From DATDRS01 sp035291605 (GTDB taxonomy: Bacteria > Chloroflexota > Anaerolineae > Anaerolineales > UBA6663): 5,657 nt of DNA. This document shows positions 1-5,467 of the stretch, piece after piece (the first letter of the stretch is position 1; the number at the start of each line of letters is the position of its first letter). The stretch lies in NCBI GenBank assembly GCA_035291605.1, contig DATDRS010000351.1, forward strand, positions 1 through 5,657, in the 5' to 3' direction. The notes below the pieces were generated by a model, which saw only the letters and a program-made list of their open reading frames with translations, made no database searches and was not told the DNA's origin. Both the position numbers and the translations under genes were made by a program.

Positions 1-179
1 CCCAGCACCTCGCTCAAAAGTTCGCTATAGAACGCATCGCCGCTGCCCGCGTCGAGCACGAGCGCGCTCGGACTCAGATCCCCCAGCGCGTCCGTGATGA
101 TGCGGCGGAACAGCGGCTCGCGCACCCGGTGATAGGCCTCCATCAACGGCCAATAGTCTGGAATTTGCGGAAGCGCCAT
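1..179 (-). CDS. SAM-dependent methyltransferase, N-terminal part (runs off left edge)
   Basis: Reading the minus strand from the ATG at 179-177 gives 59 open codons up to the window edge, starting MALPQIPDYW. Residues 41-50 read VLDAGSGDAF, preceded by a predicted helix. This matches motif I of class I (Rossmann-fold) methyltransferases, hhDxGxGxG, which binds S-adenosylmethionine; the Asp and first two glycines are D43, G45 and G47, and the third glycine is replaced by Ala49. The acceptor-binding part lies outside the window, so the substrate cannot be named. The gene is transcribed away from the thrC-like gene. A G-rich GGTGG tract upstream of the ATG could be a weak ribosome binding site. 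The family call is fairly secure and the specific function is unknown. Confidence 0.75.
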   Translation of the reverse strand, partial: MALPQIPDYWPLMEAYHRVREPLFRRIITDALGDLSPSALVLDAGSGDAFYSELLSEVL

Positions 180-195
180 ATTGAATGTGCCACCA

Positions 196-226
196 CCCTG
201 CCTGCTCAGGGCCCGTTCAGTATACT
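196..226 (+). promoter_or_regulatory. Candidate promoter and dyad in the divergent methyltransferase/thrC gap
   Basis: TATACT at 221-226 matches five of six bases of the -10 consensus, and a start about 7 nt downstream would give a leader of roughly 20 nt before the thrC ATG at 253. The hexamer at the -35 spacing (198-203, CTGCCT) is poor. The -10 lies inside the palindrome AGTATACT (219-226), so the minus strand also reads TATACT towards the methyltransferase. Just upstream is a small dyad, CCCTG at 196-200 and CAGGG at 207-211 with a 6-nt spacer, which could be an operator. All of this is motif reading; no regulator is identifiable. Confidence 0.35.
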
Positions 227-240
227 ATCAACTGCGCTAT

Positions 241-244
241 GAGG
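241..244 (+). promoter_or_regulatory. Ribosome binding site that fixes the thrC-like start
   Basis: GAGG ends 8 nt before the ATG at 253. It supports that ATG over the in-frame TTG at 181, which would put the first 24 codons across the promoter-like region and has no ribosome binding site in the gap. Confidence 0.6.
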
Positions 245-252
245 CTATTACG

Positions 253-1470
253 ATGCGAATTGTCTGCTCTGATTGCTCACACGAAGTCCCGGCCGGCACG
301 TTAGGCCGCTGCCCGTACTGCAATGGAATCCTCCGCCCCGATTACCCGGACGAAGCCGTCCGCCAACTTCAGCGCATCCAGCCCGGCCCCGGCATTGACC
401 GCTATCGCGCGGTTCTGCCCGTCTCGACTCCGCTTCCCTTCCTCGGCGAGGGCGACACTCCGCTCATCCATTCGCGCCGCATCGGCCCGTCGCTGGGCCT
501 GCCGTACCTCTACTTCAAGCAAGAAGGGCGCAACCCCACGGGCGCATTCAAAGACCGGGGCGCGGCGCTCGCGACGGCGTTGGCCATCGAATCCGGCGCA
601 CAAGGATTGCTCACGGCCTCCTCCGGCAACGCCGCCTCCGCCCTCTCCGCCTACTGCGCTGCCGCCGGGATCCCCTGCCTCATCCTGCTCGAACCCGGAA
701 ACCCGCCCGCCAAACTGCGGCAGGCGCTCGCTACAGGCGCCCAGGTTCTGCCGATCAAAGGCATTTTTGCCCACGGCCCCAGGGCGTTGCAAGGACTGCT
801 GATCGAAACGGCTGCGCGCCTGAATTACTACCTCGCTTTCATCTGGGCTCCCGTCAACCCGTACATCCTGGAGGGCATCAAGACGATCTCGTACGAGGTC
901 GCGGCGCAACTACCCGCCCCCCCGGAGGCGGTCGTATGTCCTGTCGGGGGCGGCGACATGTTCACCGCTCAATGGCGCGGCTGGCTCGAATTGAAGCGCG
1001 CTCGAGTGATTGAGCGATTGCCTCGGATGATCGCCGTTCAATCGTCGAGCGCCCCGCCTCTGTTGAAAGCCTTCGAGGCAGGCGCGGATCGTGTGATCCC
1101 GCTCGACCGCGCCAACTCGAAGATTTCCGGCGTCAACGTCGCGTTCACCGGAGACCACGCGCTGAAAGTTGTGCGCGAGTCGGGCGGCCTGGTCGCGGGC
1201 GTGAGCGACGAAGAGATTCTGGCCATGCAGCGGCGCCTGGCGCTGGAAGAGGGTCTCTGGGTGGAACCCGCCTCCGCTGCGCCGGTCGCCGCGTTGGGCG
1301 GGTTGCTCTCCCGGGGCGCGCTGCACGCCGCCGAGCGGATCGTCTGCATCCTGAGCGGTGCGGGCTTCAAAGACCCGCACCTCGCCGAGGCCGAAGCCGC
1401 CGAACTCAATCGGCGCGCCGCTTTGCCCTTTGACGCCGAAGCGATTGTCAACGAAGCCGCCCATAAGTAA
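253..1470 (+). CDS. thrC: Threonine synthase-like PLP-dependent enzyme with N-terminal zinc ribbon
   Basis: The 405-residue protein belongs to the fold-type II PLP enzymes. Threonine synthase converts O-phosphohomoserine to threonine and phosphate in the cytosol. A four-cysteine ribbon opens the protein (C5, C8, C20, C23), as in many roughly 400-residue threonine synthases. NPTGAFKDRG at 94-103 carries the Schiff-base lysine K100; SSGNAA at 123-128 gives the Asn that contacts the cofactor ring; VGGGD at 231-235 is the phosphate-cup loop; VEPASAAPVAAL at 337-348 and SGAGFKDP at 368-375 match the C-terminal family blocks. Two blocks deviate from the usual ThrC forms: VGGGD where VGNxGN-like is common, and SGAGFKDP where TGHGLKDP is common. 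A related synthase or a threonine dehydratase-like activity therefore cannot be excluded. The gene is monocistronic in this window and converges on the cyclase operon. Confidence 0.8.
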   Translation: MRIVCSDCSHEVPAGTLGRCPYCNGILRPDYPDEAVRQLQRIQPGPGIDRYRAVLPVSTPLPFLGEGDTPLIHSRRIGPSLGLPYLYFKQEGRNPTGAFKDRGAALATALAIESGAQGLLTASSGNAASALSAYCAAAGIPCLILLEPGNPPAKLRQALATGAQVLPIKGIFAHGPRALQGLLIETAARLNYYLAFIWAPVNPYILEGIKTISYEVAAQLPAPPEAVVCPVGGGDMFTAQWRGWLELKRARVIERLPRMIAVQSSSAPPLLKAFEAGADRVIPLDRANSKISGVNVAFTGDHALKVVRESGGLVAGVSDEEILAMQRRLALEEGLWVEPASAAPVAALGGLLSRGALHAAERIVCILSGAGFKDPHLAEAEAAELNRRAALPFDAEAIVNEAAHK

Positions 1471-1502
1471 GGTGCGGCGCACTTGTGAAGTGCGCCGCAC
1501 CT
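1470..1502. repeat. Perfect 15-bp inverted repeat (hairpin) abutting the thrC stop codon
   Basis: AGGTGCGGCGCACTT (1470-1484) and AAGTGCGCCGCACCT (1488-1502) are exact reverse complements separated by only GTG. The left arm begins on the last A of the TAA stop. The stem is very GC-rich and would fold in RNA from either strand, or extrude as a cruciform. Neither side is followed by a T-run, so it is not a textbook intrinsic terminator. It could protect mRNA 3' ends, act as a bidirectional transcription barrier, or be a copy of a REP-like dispersed palindrome. Confidence 0.85.
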
Positions 1503-1516
1503 ATGGACACGAATAA

Positions 1517-1536
1517 TTCGCGCTCCTCTGCGCGAA
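1517..1536 (-). terminator. Candidate intrinsic terminator of the cyclase operon
   Basis: On the minus strand, 12 nt after the cyclase stop, TTCGCGC pairs with GCGCGAA around a 6-nt loop AGAGGA. The 7-bp stem is followed by TTATTCG, a short and imperfect T-rich tail. The position fits termination of the three-gene minus operon. The poor tail lowers certainty, and the neighbouring 15-bp hairpin could do the job instead. Confidence 0.4.
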
Positions 1537-1548
1537 GCGCCTCGTGGA

Positions 1549-2178
1549 TCACACGGAATACACCAACCGCAGCGCTACATCCGCCCCCGGCGGGATATCC
1601 TCAATCGGCTCGAACACGAAGCGCGGGATATCCTCCGCCGCCTTCTTCACCGAGCCGGTCACCAGAATATCCCAGGCTTTCGCCGTGTCTTCGCCCAGCT
1701 TGCTCGCCGCGTTGACCTCCGAGCCAAACACATCCTGGTCGCCGATCCGCAGCACCCGCCCGTACCCCAACCCGACGCTCAGCAAGATCTGATCTGTCTC
1801 CGGCTTGCCGGCATTGTAGGCTTTGAGCGTCTTCTGCATGGCGATGGCGCACTCCAGCGCCTTGGTGACGTTGCGGAAAATCACCAGCATGCTGTCGCCT
1901 TCCATCTTGAGCAGGATGCCGTCGTGCTGGTCAATGCACGGCACGAGCACCCGCTGAGACTCATAGATGACCTGCAAGAAGTGAATGATCCCGAACGCAG
2001 CCACGTTGCGCGAGAACCCCGCCAGGTCGGTGAACATCACCGCCCACGTCTCGCCGAACAAATCCCAGATGCGGGTGTCAATTTGTTCCTTATTCGCGCT
2101 GGGCTTGAGGCGCTCCTCGATCAACTTCTCCAGCCGATCCTGCGAAGCGCTCGTGCCAATTTGAAACACGTAAGGCAT
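1549..2178 (-). CDS. Stand-alone class III adenylate/guanylate cyclase
   Basis: A 209-residue protein made almost entirely of one class III cyclase catalytic domain (about 45-175), with a short helical lead-in (11-44) and no visible membrane segment or sensor domain. Enzymes of this class make cAMP or cGMP from the NTP as homodimers. FTDLAGFS (49-56) supplies metal-binding D51, and KMEGDSM (91-97) supplies the purine-selecting lysine K91 and metal-binding D95. DVFGSEVNAASK (149-160) supplies D149 at the second purine-selecting site and N156. K91 plus D149 is the adenine-type pair, so cAMP is the more likely product. The transition-state Arg, normally in NxxxR, is Lys160. It is last in an apparent three-gene operon, 19 nt after the aminotransferase-like gene, with a good ribosome binding site. 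Family call strong; activity and product inferred. Confidence 0.88.
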   Translation of the reverse strand: MPYVFQIGTSASQDRLEKLIEERLKPSANKEQIDTRIWDLFGETWAVMFTDLAGFSRNVAAFGIIHFLQVIYESQRVLVPCIDQHDGILLKMEGDSMLVIFRNVTKALECAIAMQKTLKAYNAGKPETDQILLSVGLGYGRVLRIGDQDVFGSEVNAASKLGEDTAKAWDILVTGSVKKAAEDIPRFVFEPIEDIPPGADVALRLVYSV

Positions 2179-2185
2179 CGCTTGT

Positions 2186-2190
2186 CTCCC
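2186..2190 (-). promoter_or_regulatory. Ribosome binding site of the cyclase gene
   Basis: The minus strand reads GGGAG followed by 7 nt and then the ATG at 2178. The site lies in the 19-nt gap after the aminotransferase stop, supporting both this start and coupled translation within one mRNA. Confidence 0.65.
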
Positions 2191-2197
2191 GTTGGCG

Positions 2198-3325
2198 CTA
2201 CACCAACAACTCCTTGTGCTTCGTCAAACAATCCATTAACACATCCACGTCCCTCTGATTATTATAGAAGTGTGGCGAAACGCGCAAGTTGTTGTCGCGG
2301 CTGGAAGTGATGATCCCCTCCGCTTCCAGCCGCTTCACCAGCAGGTCAACCTTGTGCGAGCGGAGGGTGATCAGCGCGCCATGTTTATCCGGGTCAGCCG
2401 GCGAGGCGAGGTTGAACCCGCGCCGCATCGCCCCTTCTTTGAGCGCCCCGGTGATCTCGCCGATTTCGGCCCGGATTTTCTCGAGCCCCACCGACTGGAT
2501 CAACTTCATCCCCGCGACCCCGGCGTAGATGCTGGGCACAGGCGGCGTGCCGGACTCAAAACGGCGGGCCGTGGGCGAGGGCGTGTTCGCGTAAATATCC
2601 ATTGCAAAAATGTCCGCCTGCGAGAACCAGCCCATCGTCGTGGGATACAAGTCAGGCACGAGGTCCTTACGAATGTAGATGAAGGCCAGTCCTGCCGAGG
2701 CCAGCAAATACTTGAGCACCCCGCCCGCCAGAAAATCCACTTTCAGCGCCTTCACGTCAACGGGCAGCGTGCCGAGGGTCTGGTAGGCGTCCAGCAGCAC
2801 CAGCGCCCCCTTGCGGTGCGCCAGCTCGACGATAGCCGGCACGTCGAGCCGCGAGCCGTTGCGGAAGCAAACGTGCGTGATCGAAACCAGCTTCGTCCGC
2901 TCGTCAATCGCCTCTGCGAAGCGCTCCAGCGGAATGACGTTGCCCGCCGCCGGGACGTGCACCACCCGCGCCCCGCGCCGCGCCTGCGCGTGCCAGATGT
3001 GCGCGATGGTCGGGAACTCGAAATCGCTGACCACAATTTTGTTCCGCTCCCCGCCGAAGTCCAGGGCGCTGGCCAGCGCGCTCACCCCGGCGGAGACCGA
3101 GGTGCAGTCGGCGACCTCGTTCGGGTCGGCGTTGATCAACCCGGCGAAGGCCTGCCGCGCCGTCTCGCTCCGCTCCACCCACAACTCCCACGGCGAGCCT
3201 TTCTCGTCCCAGTCTCGCAGGTACTGCGCGTACGCCTGCTGCACCTCCGTTGACAGCGCGCCCTGGGAGCAGCTGTTGAAGTAGGTTTTTTGCTCAAAGA
3301 TAGGGAAGTGATCACGGAAAGCCAC
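2198..3325 (-). CDS. Class V aminotransferase-fold PLP enzyme (kynureninase/isopenicillin N epimerase-like, not a desulfurase)
   Basis: The 375-residue protein is a full-length fold-type I PLP enzyme of the class V (CsdA/NifS-related) superfamily. YFNSCSQG (15-22) is the N-terminal substrate loop. LLDAYQTLGTLPVD (177-190) has the ring-nitrogen Asp179 and Gln182. DFLAGGVLKYLLASAGLAF (197-215) holds the Schiff-base lysine K205. FESGTPPVPSIYAG (256-269) and LRVSPHFYNN (347-356) with carboxylate-binding R348 complete the family blocks. The loop before R348, where cysteine desulfurases keep their catalytic Cys in an HHC-like motif, has no cysteine, so sulfur transfer by that mechanism is unlikely. 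Possible roles are beta-elimination, epimerisation or a kynureninase-like cleavage; the substrate cannot be read. It starts with GTG behind AGGAG and is the middle gene of the minus operon, 24 nt after the NTPase and 19 nt before the cyclase. Confidence 0.88.
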   Translation of the reverse strand: MAFRDHFPIFEQKTYFNSCSQGALSTEVQQAYAQYLRDWDEKGSPWELWVERSETARQAFAGLINADPNEVADCTSVSAGVSALASALDFGGERNKIVVSDFEFPTIAHIWHAQARRGARVVHVPAAGNVIPLERFAEAIDERTKLVSITHVCFRNGSRLDVPAIVELAHRKGALVLLDAYQTLGTLPVDVKALKVDFLAGGVLKYLLASAGLAFIYIRKDLVPDLYPTTMGWFSQADIFAMDIYANTPSPTARRFESGTPPVPSIYAGVAGMKLIQSVGLEKIRAEIGEITGALKEGAMRRGFNLASPADPDKHGALITLRSHKVDLLVKRLEAEGIITSSRDNNLRVSPHFYNNQRDVDVLMDCLTKHKELLV

Positions 3326-3331
3326 TGAATT

Positions 3332-3336
3332 CTCCT
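3332..3336 (-). promoter_or_regulatory. Strong ribosome binding site deciding the GTG start of the aminotransferase-like gene
   Basis: The minus strand reads AGGAG, then AATTCA (6 nt), then GTG at 3325-3323. This near-ideal site supports the GTG start and explains most of the 24-nt gap after the NTPase stop. Confidence 0.75.
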
Positions 3337-3349
3337 GAGCAGTATGAGT

Positions 3350-5350
3350 TTACCTTGCGTTGCCCACAATCTCGCCAAAGCGCGGGTCGTCGCGAATCCA
3401 CACAAAGTCGGGGTCACGCCACGCCCATTGTCGGTCAAAACTTTCCCGTCCTGCCGCGCGCCGCAAATGCTCTAGCGCCAGGTCCACGTTCCCGCAAACG
3501 GACTCGAGGCAGGTCAGGTTGTACCAGTCGTCTCGTGGAATAAACCCGCGCGCTTGCGCCGCGTATTTTGCGGAGGCGGCTAAGTCGCTGAATAGCTTAT
3601 GGATGGAGGCAAGCGCAAGCAATGGGTTTAGGTCTTGTGGGGCAATGGCCAACCATTTTTCTAAGTAGGGGACAGCATCGCGCTCACGACGCTGCAAGCG
3701 AAGAAGCAAGATGAGGTTGTTGAGAATCGCGGTATCGTTCGGACTGGCGTCTAATCCCTTCAAATACGTTCCTTCCGCTTCCGCCGCGCGGTTCAACTTC
3801 GCCAGCAGGTTGCCCAGATTGGCGTAGGCCCCCGCCAGGTTCGGGTCGCGCGCAATCGCCTGCCGTAAGGCGTCTTCCGCTTCCGCCGCGCGGTTCAACT
3901 CAGCGAGCACGACACCCAGGTTCGACCAGAGGATGGCATTCTGGGGCTCGAGTTCGGTTCCCTTTTTCCACAGCGCCGCTGCCCGCTCCAATTGCTTCGC
4001 AAGGAAGAGCGTAGCCCCAAAGTTTATGGGCAGGCCAGGCATTGCTCCCGGCTGGCGGCCGGCCTGACGCAAGACCAGATCATGCAAGAACGAGGCGTGC
4101 GGCTTCCAGTCTGCCTGCGTTCCTTTGGCTTCAATTTGCCCATCACGCGGCGACAGTTTACCTCCACTCATTACGACCACCTTCTTTTCGTACGCCAGAT
4201 AGCGCAGCGCACGGCTGACCTTCCAGCGGTGGACCAGGCGCTCTGGCGCGTTGCCAGCCCACAACCTGCGCGCCGTCGGCTCGACCAGCCAGGGGTAGAG
4301 ATCAATCCTGGCCTGCCGCAGGATGTCAATAGCGTCGTAAACGTATCGGACCGCCGGGCGCTGTCGCAACGCACGCTGATAAACCTCCCGCCACGAGCCG
4401 TCGAGCGTCGCAGTGTAGTTGACCAGCGTCACAGGCTTGTCCTCGGTCTGCAAGCGTTGGAGGTTGAGCACAACGTTCGTGTAAGTCCCGTCGTTCTGGC
4501 GCGCAATCGCCGGGAAATCCTCGCTTGCCGCCTTCAAGTCGGCGCGGGTGACCAACTCCTTTAACAATTCGACCGTGGCTTTATGACGCGGCTCCGGCAG
4601 TTCAAAGCGCGTGAATCGTTTCCAGAACGCGTCGCGCGGATTGAAATTGAGTATTAGCCATTCCTCGGCCTCGTCCCGCGCCGTGGCGATCACGCGAATT
4701 TCGTCTGCGCCGCACATCGTCTCAAAGGCATTGAGCGCGTCTAACAGCCGGTCGCGATAAGACGATTGGCCGAGTAACGGCATTTGCTCCGCTTTGGGCG
4801 ACTGCACATACCCGCCAGCGCGGAACAGGCCGTTCAAGTCGTCCAACAGAATGAGAATACGGCGGCGGTCGCCGTGGAGTTCAGGGAGGAGTTCTTTAGG
4901 CTTGTCCAGCCAGCCTATCTTGAGCCGCACGACACGGTAGCCCTCGTTGATCAGCGATTGCGCCAGCGTCGCCGCCTCGCGGGTCTTGCCCAGCCCCGTG
5001 CGCGCTGTGATGAGCAAATAGCGCGACGTACGCAGAGCCTGGCGCAGCTCTGCCTGAATATCACGGTCAGGGTCACGCGGTTGATAAGGGATGCGGTGGT
5101 TGGCCAGGGGACGTGGGTCATCTTCCGTGCCGTAGAGCCTGGGCAGAAGCGCCACCGGGTCGCTGATGACTTCAAAGGCTTTGACGTCAACGCGCAGACG
5201 CCGGAGCCACCAGCGGCGCACGAGCCAGGCCAGCCCCGTGAAGATCGCGCTGATGGGAATAACGAGAAAGGTGAGGACCTTCAGCACCGTCTCAATCGGG
5301 TCTTTGTTGTTCGTGAGAAACTGCCAAAAGTCTTTGAAGATCTGGGGCAT
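3350..5350 (-). CDS. Membrane-anchored P-loop NTPase with C-terminal TPR repeats (STAND-like)
   Basis: The 666-residue protein has one hydrophobic segment at about 21-44 followed by the basic stretch RRWWLRRLR, which predicts a single anchor with the rest in the cytoplasm. The NTPase core has a Walker A at 116-123 (ARTGLGKT, with Ala replacing the first Gly), a Walker B at 165-171 (ILILLDD) and a sensor-like VIATARDE at 220-227, typical of AAA/STAND-type ATPases. A helical region (about 250-440) looks like the winged-helix and linker part. TPR units then follow in about 34-residue steps from about 442 to 606, ending in a block with DPDFVWIRDDPRF, common at the ends of TPR proteins. TPRs bind partner proteins, so a membrane-tethered signalling or scaffold ATPase is the best guess. 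It is the first gene of the operon. The ATG has only a distant AGGGG (13-nt spacing). No precise family name or function is recognised. Confidence 0.85.
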   Translation of the reverse strand: MPQIFKDFWQFLTNNKDPIETVLKVLTFLVIPISAIFTGLAWLVRRWWLRRLRVDVKAFEVISDPVALLPRLYGTEDDPRPLANHRIPYQPRDPDRDIQAELRQALRTSRYLLITARTGLGKTREAATLAQSLINEGYRVVRLKIGWLDKPKELLPELHGDRRRILILLDDLNGLFRAGGYVQSPKAEQMPLLGQSSYRDRLLDALNAFETMCGADEIRVIATARDEAEEWLILNFNPRDAFWKRFTRFELPEPRHKATVELLKELVTRADLKAASEDFPAIARQNDGTYTNVVLNLQRLQTEDKPVTLVNYTATLDGSWREVYQRALRQRPAVRYVYDAIDILRQARIDLYPWLVEPTARRLWAGNAPERLVHRWKVSRALRYLAYEKKVVVMSGGKLSPRDGQIEAKGTQADWKPHASFLHDLVLRQAGRQPGAMPGLPINFGATLFLAKQLERAAALWKKGTELEPQNAILWSNLGVVLAELNRAAEAEDALRQAIARDPNLAGAYANLGNLLAKLNRAAEAEGTYLKGLDASPNDTAILNNLILLLRLQRRERDAVPYLEKWLAIAPQDLNPLLALASIHKLFSDLAASAKYAAQARGFIPRDDWYNLTCLESVCGNVDLALEHLRRAAGRESFDRQWAWRDPDFVWIRDDPRFGEIVGNAR
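3772..3900 (-). repeat. 27-bp exact direct repeat marking a duplicated TPR unit
   Basis: Bases 3772-3798 and 3874-3900 are identical over 27 nt and lie exactly 102 nt (34 codons, one TPR) apart, in the same reading frame. Both encode LNRAAEAE, at residues 485-492 and 519-526 of the NTPase. Identity at the DNA level, not only the protein level, suggests fairly recent tandem duplication or gene conversion of a TPR module. Confidence 0.85.
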
Positions 5351-5357
5351 GCTTTAG

Positions 5358-5385
5358 AATTTACCCCTGTTATGACGAAACGCAA
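5358..5385 (-). promoter_or_regulatory. Weak candidate promoter for the NTPase operon
   Basis: On the minus strand TTGCGT (5385-5380), a 16-nt spacer and TAAATT (5363-5358) resemble -35 and -10 boxes, matching three and four of six bases. The -10 would sit only 7 nt before the ATG at 5350, giving an almost leaderless mRNA. That would agree with the lack of a well-placed ribosome binding site. An overlapping alternative -10 is CATAAC (5374-5369). Read-through from livF is also possible. Confidence 0.25.
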
Positions 5386-5467
5386 AACGCACAAACAAAC
5401 CTATCTAAAACCAACTGGAGATCGCTCCACTCCTGCGGTGTCTACTCCGGCAGTTCACGTTTCGTCA
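5373..5467. repeat. 10-bp inverted repeat spanning the livF-NTPase gap
   Basis: TGACGAAACG (5373-5382) and CGTTTCGTCA (5458-5467) are exact reverse complements, 75 nt apart. On the minus strand the first arm begins with the livF TGA stop codon, and the second arm ends 22 nt before the NTPase ATG. Together with the smaller hairpin inside it (5416-5429), it could fold the intergenic RNA into a long stem; a chance origin is possible. Confidence 0.5.
5407..5429 (-). terminator. Weak candidate terminator after livF
   Basis: On the minus strand TGGAG, loop CGAT and CTCCA form a 5-bp stem (5429-5416), followed by GTTGGTTTT. The stem is short and the T-run is delayed, so this is at best a leaky terminator between livF and the NTPase operon. 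Confidence 0.25.

Noticed and set aside
181..252. TTG at 181 as an upstream start for the thrC-like gene
   Set aside because: The extra 24 codons cover the promoter-like region, and the zinc ribbon starts directly after the ATG at 253, which has a GAGG site 8 nt upstream.
910..1500. Minus-strand open frame antisense to the thrC-like gene, starting in the hairpin
   Set aside because: It is the reverse shadow of a conserved enzyme, its start lies inside the palindrome, and its translation has no family features.
1549..2178. Pycsar-type antiphage cyclase
   Set aside because: The purine-selecting residues K91 and D149 are of the adenylate cyclase type, and no cyclic-nucleotide-binding effector gene lies beside it.
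2270..3253. Long plus-strand open frame (327 codons) opposite the aminotransferase-like gene
   Set aside because: It is antisense to a gene with intact family motifs, is rich in Arg/His/Pro as expected of a GC-rich shadow frame, and shows no recognisable domain.
2198..3325. Cysteine desulfurase (sufS/iscS/csd) annotation
   Set aside because: The active-site cysteine loop is absent and there are no Suf/Isc partner genes nearby.
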